The notes under the pieces: generated by a model
What the model was told of the DNA's origin: nothing
The model's input: only the letters and a program-made list of their open reading frames with translations
Databases searched by the model: none
Shown: positions 6,785 to 14,732 of the stretch, in pieces
Position numbering within the stretch: the stretch's first letter is position 1
Layout: the number at the start of each line of letters is the position of its first letter
Assembly: GCA_041685145.1 (NCBI GenBank)
Contig: JAWLGJ010000035.1
Coordinates: forward strand, 1 to 28,792
Direction: 5' to 3'
DNA: 28,792 bases
Source: JAWLGJ01 sp041685145
GTDB taxonomy: Bacteria; Pseudomonadota; Alphaproteobacteria; Rhodospirillales; Magnetospirillaceae
Position numbers and translations under genes: made by a program

Positions 6785-8088
6785 CACCCGGTCCCGATGT
6801 TCAGGCGGATGGCCACCGACAGGGCGTGGGCGCCCAGGCCCTCGGCCTTCGCCAGCGTCACCGCCGCCGGGCCGATGGCGCGCAGCGACTCGGCATCGCA
6901 GCCCAAGAGGGTAGTGCGCTTCATGAAGTCCAGCACCCCCAGGCCCGAGGAGAAGCGGGCGCTGCGGTCGGTGGGCAGCACATGGTTGGGGCCGCCGACG
7001 TAATCCCCCACCGCCTCGGGGGTGTAGCGGCCCAGGAAGATGGCGCCGGCGTTGCGAATCCGCGCCGCCAGGGCGTCGGGGTCGGCGACGGCGAGTTCCA
7101 GATGCTCGGGCGCAATGCGGTCGATGAGGGCCGGCGCCGCGTCCAGGCTGTCGAGGACGATGACGGCGCCGTGCGCCTCCCAACTCGCGCGCGCGATTTC
7201 GGCGCGCTCCAGGGTCGCCAGATGCCCCTCGACGGCCTCGGCGACGCGGGCGGCGAAGGCGCGGGAGTCGGTGACGAGGATGCACTGCGCCGCCGGATCG
7301 TGCTCGGCCTGCGACAACAGGTCGGCGGCGATCCAGGCGGGGTCGTTGTCGGCGTCGGCCACCACCAGAATCTCGGACGGGCCGGCGATCATGTCGATGC
7401 CGACGGTGCCGAACACCTGCCGCTTCGCCGCCGCCACATAGGCGTTGCCGGGCCCGACGATCTTGGCCACCGGGGCGATGGTGTCGGTGCCGAAGGCCAG
7501 GGCGCCGACCGCCTGGGCGCCGCCGACGCGGTAGATCTCGTCGATGCCCGCCACCCGCGCCGCCGCCAGCACCAGCGGATTGAGGCGGCCGTCGGGGGTG
7601 GGCACCACCATCGCCACCCGCTCGACCCCGGCCACCCGCGCCGGCAGGGCGTTCATCAGCACCGAGGAGGGATAGGCGGCTGTGCCGCCGGGAACGTACA
7701 GGCCGACGGACTCCACCGGCGTCCACCGCTGGCCCAGGCGCACGCCGGCGCCGTCGGTATAGGCGATGCCCTCGGGCCGCTGGCGGGCGTGGAAATCCTC
7801 GATGCGCGCCGCCGCCAGCCGCAGGGCGTCGAGCAGGGCGGGATCGCATTGGGCCAGGGCGGCGTCGACCTCGTCGGACCCGATGGGCATGGTTTCGGGC
7901 GTCAGGCGCAGGCGGTCGAAGCGCGCCGTGTAGTCGATCACCGCCTGGTCGCCGCGCCGGCGCACGTCGTCGAGGATGGCGGCGACGGCGGCATCGACGT
8001 CGGCGGCGGTGTCGCGCCTTGCGGCCAGCAGGGCCCGGAAGTCGGCCTCGAAGCTGGCGGCGCTGCCCAGCAGTTCACGCGGCGGCAT
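6784..8088 (-). CDS. hisD: histidinol dehydrogenase
   Basis: HisD (434 residues) carries out the last two steps of histidine biosynthesis, the NAD-dependent oxidation of L-histidinol to L-histidine. Zinc and catalytic residues are all present at positions close to the E. coli numbering: Gln260 and His263 (QAEHD), Glu328 and His329 (PEHLE), Asp362 (GDYVGGPNH) and His421. The NAD-binding YVPGGTAAYPSSVLMN segment is at 131-146. It overlaps the 3' end of hisG by 14 nt. Other his genes, including the hisZ needed by this HisG type, are not in the window. Confidence 0.98.
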   Translation of the reverse strand: MPPRELLGSAASFEADFRALLAARRDTAADVDAAVAAILDDVRRRGDQAVIDYTARFDRLRLTPETMPIGSDEVDAALAQCDPALLDALRLAAARIEDFHARQRPEGIAYTDGAGVRLGQRWTPVESVGLYVPGGTAAYPSSVLMNALPARVAGVERVAMVVPTPDGRLNPLVLAAARVAGIDEIYRVGGAQAVGALAFGTDTIAPVAKIVGPGNAYVAAAKRQVFGTVGIDMIAGPSEILVVADADNDPAWIAADLLSQAEHDPAAQCILVTDSRAFAARVAEAVEGHLATLERAEIARASWEAHGAVIVLDSLDAAPALIDRIAPEHLELAVADPDALAARIRNAGAIFLGRYTPEAVGDYVGGPNHVLPTDRSARFSSGLGVLDFMKRTTLLGCDAESLRAIGPAAVTLAKAEGLGAHALSVAIRLNIGTG

Positions 8089-8737
8089 TCAACACCTCCC
8101 GGAAACGGTCGATCCAGCCGGAAATCTCCTCGGCGCGGGTCTTCAGCGCCGTGCGGTTGACCACCAGCCGCGAGGTGACGTCGGCGATGTGCTCCACCTC
8201 CACGAGGCCGTTGGCCTTCAGCGTCGATCCGGTCGAAACCAGGTCGACGATGCGCCGGCACAGCCCCAGGCTGGGCGCCAGCTCCATCGCCCCGTTGAGC
8301 TTGATGCATTCCGCCTGCACGCCGCGGGCGGCGAAGTGGCGCCGGGTTATGGCGGGGTATTTGGTGGCGATGCGGATATGGCTCCAGCGCGCGGGATCGT
8401 CGGTGCCGGCCATATCCTCGGGCTCGGCCACCGCCAGCCGGCAGGGGCCGATGCCCAGGTCCAGCGGCGCGTAGATGTCGGGATAGTCGAATTCCATCAG
8501 CACGTCGTTGCCGGCGATGCCGATCTGGGCGGCGCCGAAGGCGACGAAGGTGGCGACGTCGAAGCTGCGCACCCGGATGATGTCGATGTGCGGGTGGTTG
8601 GTGGCGAAGCGGAGCTGCCGCGCCTTGGGGTCGTCGAAGGCGGGCTCGGGCTCGATGCCGACGCCGCGCACCAGCGGCATGGCCTCGTCCAGGATGCGGC
8701 CCTTGGGCAGGGCGATGACCAGCGTTTCGCGTTCCAT
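8075..8737 (-). CDS. hisG: ATP phosphoribosyltransferase catalytic subunit, short form
   Basis: HisG (220 residues) catalyses the committed step of histidine biosynthesis, joining ATP and PRPP. The length and lack of the C-terminal ACT-like regulatory domain mark the short form, which works as a hetero-octamer with HisZ. Recognisable parts are LVIALPKGRILDEAMPL at the N-terminus, GIAGNDVLME, the DLGIGPCRLAVA segment, and the PRPP-binding loop DLVSTGSTLKANGL near 187-200. It overlaps hisD by 14 nt. The upstream gap of 86 bp to murA contains a strong hairpin, so hisG-hisD may have its own promoter, though I see no convincing one. Confidence 0.97.
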   Translation of the reverse strand: MERETLVIALPKGRILDEAMPLVRGVGIEPEPAFDDPKARQLRFATNHPHIDIIRVRSFDVATFVAFGAAQIGIAGNDVLMEFDYPDIYAPLDLGIGPCRLAVAEPEDMAGTDDPARWSHIRIATKYPAITRRHFAARGVQAECIKLNGAMELAPSLGLCRRIVDLVSTGSTLKANGLVEVEHIADVTSRLVVNRTALKTRAEEISGWIDRFREVLNAAA

Positions 8738-8753
8738 TCGCTTGCGTCGTGCT

Positions 8754-8787
8754 CCCCTCGCGGTGGGCCGCCGGCGGCCCCGAGGGG
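8754..8787 (+). terminator. hairpin between murA and hisG, followed by T's on the plus strand
   Basis: Outer arms CCCCTCG (8754-8760) and CGAGGGG (8781-8787) enclose the self-complementary GGCCGCCGGCGGCC. The plus strand continues TGGTTTTCG, so by sequence it looks like a terminator for plus-strand transcription. Both flanking genes are on the minus strand, where no U tract follows. It may instead attenuate or punctuate between murA and hisG. The structure is seen; its role is inference. Confidence 0.45.
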
Positions 8788-8823
8788 TGGTTTTCGCAGA
8801 TTTTCGTGCGGTGGAAAAGGGCG

Positions 8824-10122
<1,299 letters not shown>

Positions 10123-10138
10123 TCGTCGCTACCGGGGG

Positions 10139-10693
10139 CTAGAGGCGGGGAAGGGTGACGCCGCGCTGGCCCTGGTACTTGCCCTGGCGGTCGGCGTAGG
10201 AGATCGCGCAGGGCGAATCGGCCTTGAGAAAGATGAACTGGCAGGCGCCCTCGTCGGCATAGATGCGCGCCGGCAGCGGCGTGGTGTTGGAGAACTCCAG
10301 CGTCACATGCCCTTCCCACTCCGGCTCCAGCGGCGTGACGTTGACGATGATGCCGCAGCGCGCATAGGTCGACTTGCCCAGGCAGATCACCAGCACGTCG
10401 CGCGGAATGCGGAAATACTCCACCGTGCGCGCCAGGGCGAAGGAATTGGGCGGGATCACGCAGACGTCGGCGTCGCGCTCGACGAAGCTGGAATCCGAGA
10501 AATGCTTGGGGTCGACGATGTCGTTGTCGACATTGGTGAAGATCCGGAACTCGCGCGAGACGCGGGCGTCATAGCCATAGGACGACAGGCCGTAGGAAAT
10601 CACGCCATCGCGTTGCAGCTTCTCGGTGAACGGTTCGATCATGCCGCGCGTGGTGGCCATGTCGCGGATCCAGGTGTCGGGCATGACGGACAT
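10139..10693 (-). CDS. dcd: dCTP deaminase
   Basis: This 184-residue enzyme of the dUTPase-like trimer fold deaminates dCTP to dUTP for dTMP synthesis. The alphaproteobacterial N-terminus MSVMPDTWIRDMA is followed by GLSSYGYDARV, VVIPPNSFALARTVEYFRIP (with CVIPP here), the nucleotide-binding GKSTYARCGIIVNVTPLEPEWEGHVTLEFSN segment, and a C-terminal DRQGKYQGQRGVTLP. The start at 10693 is preferred over the longer frame from 10735 because GGAG precedes it by 9 nt, the N-terminus matches the family, and a candidate promoter covers the 10735 start. Confidence 0.96.
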   Translation of the reverse strand: MSVMPDTWIRDMATTRGMIEPFTEKLQRDGVISYGLSSYGYDARVSREFRIFTNVDNDIVDPKHFSDSSFVERDADVCVIPPNSFALARTVEYFRIPRDVLVICLGKSTYARCGIIVNVTPLEPEWEGHVTLEFSNTTPLPARIYADEGACQFIFLKADSPCAISYADRQGKYQGQRGVTLPRL

Positions 10694-10723
10694 GACGGGG
10701 TACTCCGATGGGGCGCACGCGCC

Positions 10724-10752
10724 GTTGTATCCCACGCCGCGGGAGGGGACAA
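10724..10752 (-). promoter_or_regulatory. candidate sigma-70 promoter of dcd
   Basis: On the minus strand, TTGTCC (10752-10747) and TACAAC (10729-10724) each match four of six consensus bases and are exactly 17 nt apart. The predicted start is about 24 nt before the dcd ATG. The gap to the upstream small gene is only 71 bp, so readthrough from the flagellar unit is also possible. Confidence 0.42.
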
Positions 10753-10764
10753 GCGCCCCGCGCC

Positions 10765-10959
10765 TCAGCCCTCGGGCGCGGACGGGTCGGTGTCGTCGTC
10801 GCCGGGCTGCGGCGCCGCCCGCGCGCGGCCCTGCTCCTTGCGCCGGCGCAGATTCGCCTTCAACGCCCGCGCCAGGCGCTCCTGGCGCTCGGCGGCGCTG
10901 GCGGGGCGGTTGTGGGCGCCCGGCTGCGGGCGGCGCGGGGGCGGGGCGTCGTCGCTCAT
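10765..10959 (-). CDS. small basic hypothetical protein
   Basis: This is a 64-residue protein I cannot assign to a named family. The N-terminal third is Pro-rich and unstructured. The middle (about 23-43) is a predicted amphipathic basic helix, AERQERLARALKANLRRRKEQ, which could contact RNA, DNA or acidic protein surfaces. The tail is acidic (DDDTDPSAPEG). It has a start codon 46 bp after the QueF-like gene on the same strand, codon use like its neighbours, and is the last gene of the flagellar-side unit before dcd. A gene is plausible, but its small size leaves some doubt. Confidence 0.55.
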   Translation of the reverse strand: MSDDAPPPRRPQPGAHNRPASAAERQERLARALKANLRRRKEQGRARAAPQPGDDDTDPSAPEG

Positions 10960-11005
10960 GGCCGGAGCATCCTCCGCCGCCGGCGTTGCCGTCAAGCCGC
11001 CGCCG

Positions 11006-11389
11006 TCAGTCCTCGCGCGGCGGCGGCGCCAGGCGTTGCAGCAGCGACGGGTTGTCCCAGTGCGGCTGGCGGTCGACCAGCAGCACGTCCTGGCGCGGCC
11101 CGGCCCCCGCCCGCGCCCGCACCTCGACCCAGCGCGGCACCAGTTCGTTGAGCATGTCCTCCAGCACAAGGCCGGCCAGGCGCTCCAGGCCGCCGTCCAG
11201 GGCGGCAAGCGCGGCCAGGTAGCGGCGGAAGGCCTCCGGCGGCAGCAGCAGCCGGTCGGGGACGTAGCGCACCGCCAGCAGGCCGTCGTCCCGCCGCGGC
11301 AGGCTCCCCGACAGGCTGACCACGTAGTCCAGGCGCGGCGTCGGGTTGGGGTCGGTTTGCAGCAATTGCCGCCGGGCGGTCAGGTCCAT
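11006..11389 (-). CDS. QueF-like T-fold protein lacking the catalytic cysteine
   Basis: This 127-residue protein matches, from memory and without gaps at the N-terminal half, the Bacillus-type 7-cyano-7-deazaguanine reductase QueF. SLSGSLPRRDDGLLAVRYVPD (residues 25-45) aligns with the QueF SLCP-TGQPDF-YIPD block, and LEDMLNELVPRWVEV (76-90) with its MNDLIELMDPRYIEV block. The active-site cysteine is Ser27 here and the catalytic histidine is Leu68, while the equivalents of the Asp and Glu (Asp34, Glu69) remain. It cannot work as the usual nitrile reductase. It starts 3 bp after the FliK-like gene stop and so belongs to the fliF-flhG transcription unit. Function is unknown; the fold assignment is moderately sure. 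Confidence 0.72.
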   Translation of the reverse strand: MDLTARRQLLQTDPNPTPRLDYVVSLSGSLPRRDDGLLAVRYVPDRLLLPPEAFRRYLAALAALDGGLERLAGLVLEDMLNELVPRWVEVRARAGAGPRQDVLLVDRQPHWDNPSLLQRLAPPPRED

Positions 11390-11392
11390 CGC

Positions 11393-12922
11393 CTACACCA
11401 TCAGGCCGCGGCGGGCCGGCGGGTCGGCGGCCTCCGGCGGTTCGAAGAAGCGCGTGGTGGTCTGGAAGGTCGCCTGTCCCGCCAGGCCCACCTCCTCCAG
11501 CCCCTCGCGGAACAGCGCCGCGATGTCCTCGCGCGCCTCGGCGGGCAGCGCCGCCTCGCTGCGGACGACGATATCGAAGCGCCGGGCGCGCTGGCGCACC
11601 AGGCCGTCGAGCTGAAGGCGGCCCAGGCGGCTGAGGCTCAGGTCGAGGACGAAGCGGTCGCCCTCCTCCTCGCGGGCGGCGCGCTCTTCCTCGGAGTCGG
11701 GCGGGCGGCGCACCACCACCCGCACCGGCTCGACCCCCTCGCCGGTGCCGAAGGGCACCAGCACCGTACGCCACTCGCCGCCGGCGGGCCGGTTGAGGCG
11801 CCCGGCCATGTCGGCGACGTCGGCCATCACCCGCGCCGCCAGGTCGCCGCGCCCCGCCGCTTGCAGGGCCTCGACGCTCTCGCGCCCCAGCATGGCGCGG
11901 CCGTCGCCCAGGCGCATGGCGGCGGCGAATCCGATCAGGCCCAGGGCGATATTCGGCGCCGTCGCGCCCGCCCCCGCCGTCGGCAGTGCCCGCGCCAGAT
12001 TGGCGGCGGCGGCGGGATCGGCGCGCTGGAGGGTCTGCGCTGCCTCCTGCAACGCCGGCCACGATGCCGGCGAGGGCGGCGGCAGCGTTTGCGCCGGCGC
12101 TCCGGCGGCGGCGGCCGTGGGCGGCGTCGGCGCCGCGGTTCCCAGCACCTGCAAGGTAACGGTGGCGCCCGCCGGCAGCCGCGCCGACGTCGCCAGCGCC
12201 ATGAGGCCCATCGGCGTCTGCACCAGGGGCTGCCCCGACTGGGTGTTCGGGGTCACCACCCCCGTCAACGTGGTGGCGCCGCCGCCGCCTCCGTCGGCCG
12301 CAGCCGGGGGGGTCGCGGGGATGCCGGCGGCGGCCGGCCGTGCCGCCGGGGCGCCCGGCGTGGGGACGGCCGGTGCGGCGCCCGCCGGGGACGGGCCGGC
12401 GCCCGACGGCGCCGCCGAGGTTGCGGCCGACGCCGGCTGCACCGCCACCAGCCGCACCTGCAACGCGGCCTGCGGCGTGGTTCCGGTGCCGATGAGGGTG
12501 GCGGTGATGGCGGGCGCCGCCGGGGCGGCGGGGATGGTGGCGGCGGGGGCGGGTGCCGCCGCCGGCGCCGGGGCCGGGGTCGCGCCGGGGACCGGACGGG
12601 CCGCCGCGCCGGCGGCGCCGCGGCCGTCGCCGAACAGCAGGCGCACCTGCACCTTGCCGTCGTCGCCGCTGGCAAGCAGTTGCAGCATCACCTCGGTCCG
12701 GTTCGGCAGCGCGGCGGCAAGGCGCAGGGTCAGTTCGCCCAGCGCCGTCTGCACGATGGTTTGCCCGCGCGCCGCGTTGGCGGTGAGCGTCGCGTCCAGG
12801 ACCGTCCCCGCCGGCAGGCCGGCCAGCCGCTCGCCGCCCGCGGTCACCGTCGCCACCGGCGGCGCCGCCGGGGCGGCGGGCGCCGGCGCCGGCGGCGGCG
12901 CGGCGGGCGGCACGCCGCTCAT
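11393..12922 (-). CDS. FliK-like Pro/Ala-rich protein with internal duplication
   Basis: This 509-residue protein has a low-complexity Pro/Ala-rich N-terminal two thirds and an ordered C-terminal third. A beta-rich module is present twice: residues about 41-83 (with GQTIVQTALGELTL and LPNRTEVMLQLL) and about 218-260 (with GQPLVQTPMGLMAL and LPAGATVTLQVL). Residues about 388-490 (FVLDLSLSRLGRLQLDGLV, FDIVVRSEAALPAEAREDIAALF, GLEEVGL) resemble the substrate-switch C-terminal domain of FliK. Its ATG overlaps the flhG stop in ATGA. A canonical fliK exists at 25.6-27.1 kb, so this is a second, diverged FliK-like protein; I do not know its role. Flagellar involvement is inferred from the operon. 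Confidence 0.75.
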   Translation of the reverse strand: MSGVPPAAPPPAPAPAAPAAPPVATVTAGGERLAGLPAGTVLDATLTANAARGQTIVQTALGELTLRLAAALPNRTEVMLQLLASGDDGKVQVRLLFGDGRGAAGAAARPVPGATPAPAPAAAPAPAATIPAAPAAPAITATLIGTGTTPQAALQVRLVAVQPASAATSAAPSGAGPSPAGAAPAVPTPGAPAARPAAAGIPATPPAAADGGGGGATTLTGVVTPNTQSGQPLVQTPMGLMALATSARLPAGATVTLQVLGTAAPTPPTAAAAGAPAQTLPPPSPASWPALQEAAQTLQRADPAAAANLARALPTAGAGATAPNIALGLIGFAAAMRLGDGRAMLGRESVEALQAAGRGDLAARVMADVADMAGRLNRPAGGEWRTVLVPFGTGEGVEPVRVVVRRPPDSEEERAAREEEGDRFVLDLSLSRLGRLQLDGLVRQRARRFDIVVRSEAALPAEAREDIAALFREGLEEVGLAGQATFQTTTRFFEPPEAADPPARRGLMV

Positions 12923-13716
12923 GGGCGGCCCAGGATGCGCGCGGCGACGGCCTCGACGTCCGCCGACGCCTCGCTGTTGGGCGAACGGGTGAGGATGGGG
13001 GTCTGGTTGCGGATGGCGTCGCGGACCTTGATGTCGCGGCGGATGACCCCGGCCAGCGGCGGCGACACCTTCAGAAAGCCCTCGCACGCCTTCAGCAGCG
13101 TCTTGTAGACCCGCTCGCCCTCGCGGGTGGAATTGGCCATGTTGACGACGATGCGCACGTCCGTCCCCGGCCGCTCCAGATGCGTGACCTTGATGAAGGC
13201 GTAGGCGTCGGTCAGCGAGGTCGGCTCGTCGGTGGTCACCACCAGCACCGTCCCCGCCTGGGTGGCGAACTGGCGGGTGGGGCGTTCGACGCCGGCGCCC
13301 AGGTCCAGCACCACGCGGTCGTAGGCGCCGGCCAGGATGACCAAGTCGTCGGCGAGGGTCTGCAACCGGCTGATGGGCATGTTGGCCAGAGAGCCCGAGC
13401 CCGACCGCCCGGCGATGATGTCGAAGGCGCCGTCCTCGAAGCGCATCGCCGCCTGGTTGAGGGTCAGCCGCCCCGCCACCACCCGCCCCAGGTCGTGATT
13501 CGGCATCAGGCCAAGCTGGATGTCGACATTGGCCAGGCCCAAGTCGCCGTCGAACAGCAGCACGCGCTGACGGGCGCGGGCGAGGGCGTGCGACAGGGTG
13601 ATGGCGAACCAGGTCTTGCCGACCCCGCCCTTGCCCGAGGCGATGGCGATGATGTTGCGGCCCCGCGCGCGCTGGCGGGGGCGGGGGGCGAGGGTTGGCG
13701 TCTGCGTCGGCATCAT
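12919..13716 (-). CDS. flhG: flagellar number regulator FlhG (MinD/ParA-type ATPase)
   Basis: This 265-residue deviant Walker A ATPase partners FlhF to control the number and site of polar flagella. The Walker A is SGKGGVGKT (Lys29 and Lys34). The switch I region is DGDLGLANVDIQLGL (56-70), and the D-G-A-G box appears as LDLGAGV. The short N-terminus (about 20 residues, Pro/Arg-rich) does not show the DQAxxLR activator helix that stimulates FlhF in gammaproteobacterial proteins. It overlaps flhF by ATGA at the start and the FliK-like gene by ATGA at the end, so expression of all three is coupled. Confidence 0.94.
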   Translation of the reverse strand: MMPTQTPTLAPRPRQRARGRNIIAIASGKGGVGKTWFAITLSHALARARQRVLLFDGDLGLANVDIQLGLMPNHDLGRVVAGRLTLNQAAMRFEDGAFDIIAGRSGSGSLANMPISRLQTLADDLVILAGAYDRVVLDLGAGVERPTRQFATQAGTVLVVTTDEPTSLTDAYAFIKVTHLERPGTDVRIVVNMANSTREGERVYKTLLKACEGFLKVSPPLAGVIRRDIKVRDAIRNQTPILTRSPNSEASADVEAVAARILGRP

Positions 13717-14708
13717 GGCGTCGTCTCTGCTTCGTCGATCTGTTGTTGTTGGCCGGCGAAACCATCCGGCTCGGGCGGCAGCAGCAGCCGGGCGACGGCG
13801 CCGGCGCTGAGGGCGGAAAGCCCGTTGGCGACGTGGGGCGTGGCACTGACCTCGCAGAACATCAACTGCGCGGCGTCCGCCGCCGCCATGATCGCGCCGA
13901 AGCGCCGTGTCATGTCAAGCCGGGTGGCGAGAAGGCGGGTGGCGCCGATATCGCTGAAGGCGGCGCCGATCTCGGCCGATTCCTCGGCATCGCCGCCGGC
14001 GGGCAGCACCAGGATGGGCTCGACGTCCGCGGCCTCGACCAGCGCCGCCAGATAGTCCATGTCATGGGCGCGGAAGGGGTTGAGGCCGGGGCTGTCGATG
14101 AAGACGATGTCGTTGGCCGGCATCGCCGCCTCGACCGCCTGGCGCAGGGAATCCGGCCCGCGCGCCGCCGTCAGCCCGATTTCGAGGATGCGGGTGAAGG
14201 CGGCAAGCTGCGCCGTGGCGCCGGCGCGGTGGTTGTCGGCGGTGATGACGCCGACGGAATGCCCGCGCAGCACCGAGCGCGCCGCCAGCTTGGCCACCGC
14301 CAGCGTCTTGCCCGCCCCCGGCGGCCCCACCAGCATGAAGGCGCGCGGCGCCGCCTGGTCGGGCAGCGGCGCGAAGATGAACCGCTCCTCCAGGGCGAAG
14401 GCCAGCGCCTTGGCCGGCGCCTCGGCGGCGGCGTGCCGCGCCGCCTCGACCAGCTTCTCGGCCAGGCCGCGGGGCAGGCCGTGCTCGGCCAGGGCCTCGC
14501 GCACCGTCGCCGCCACCGCGTCCCCGGCGGTGGGGGCCGGCTCCTCGAAGGGGTCGGGATCCTCGACTTCCAGGGCGGCGGTGATCCGCACCCCCTTGCC
14601 GCCGGCGGCGCGCTGGGTCGAGACGATGATCGCCTCCTCGCCCAGCTCGTGCCGGACCAGGCGCATCGCCTCGGCCATGCTCGGCGCCGTGTAGGATTTC
14701 AGCCGCAT
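13713..14708 (-). CDS. flhF: flagellar placement SRP-type GTPase FlhF
   Basis: FlhF (331 residues) is the signal-recognition-type GTPase that marks the pole for flagellar assembly. The N-terminal basic domain begins MRLKSYTAPSMAEAMRLVR, the usual FlhF B-domain start, followed by a short acidic linker. In the NG domain G1 is GPPGAGKT (128-135), G2 is ADNHRAGA (157-164), G3 is DSPGLNP (205-211) in place of DTAGR, and G4 is TRLD (262-265) in place of TKLD. The G3 divergence is seen; whether GTPase activity is altered is unknown. It starts 24 bp after flhA. Confidence 0.95.
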   Translation of the reverse strand: MRLKSYTAPSMAEAMRLVRHELGEEAIIVSTQRAAGGKGVRITAALEVEDPDPFEEPAPTAGDAVAATVREALAEHGLPRGLAEKLVEAARHAAAEAPAKALAFALEERFIFAPLPDQAAPRAFMLVGPPGAGKTLAVAKLAARSVLRGHSVGVITADNHRAGATAQLAAFTRILEIGLTAARGPDSLRQAVEAAMPANDIVFIDSPGLNPFRAHDMDYLAALVEAADVEPILVLPAGGDAEESAEIGAAFSDIGATRLLATRLDMTRRFGAIMAAADAAQLMFCEVSATPHVANGLSALSAGAVARLLLPPEPDGFAGQQQQIDEAETTP

Positions 14709-14732
14709 CGGTCAGCCCGCCGCCCCGGCATG

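Noticed and set aside
6302..7849. Apparent 515-residue protein ending in UPF0262
   Set aside because: The first 355 residues are an out-of-frame reading of hisD. The true UPF0262 start is at 6784, overlapping the hisD stop by one base.
11393..13846. Apparent 817-residue protein containing the FliK-like gene
   Set aside because: The upstream part is another frame of flhG. An ATG at 12922 overlapping the flhG stop as ATGA is the natural start.
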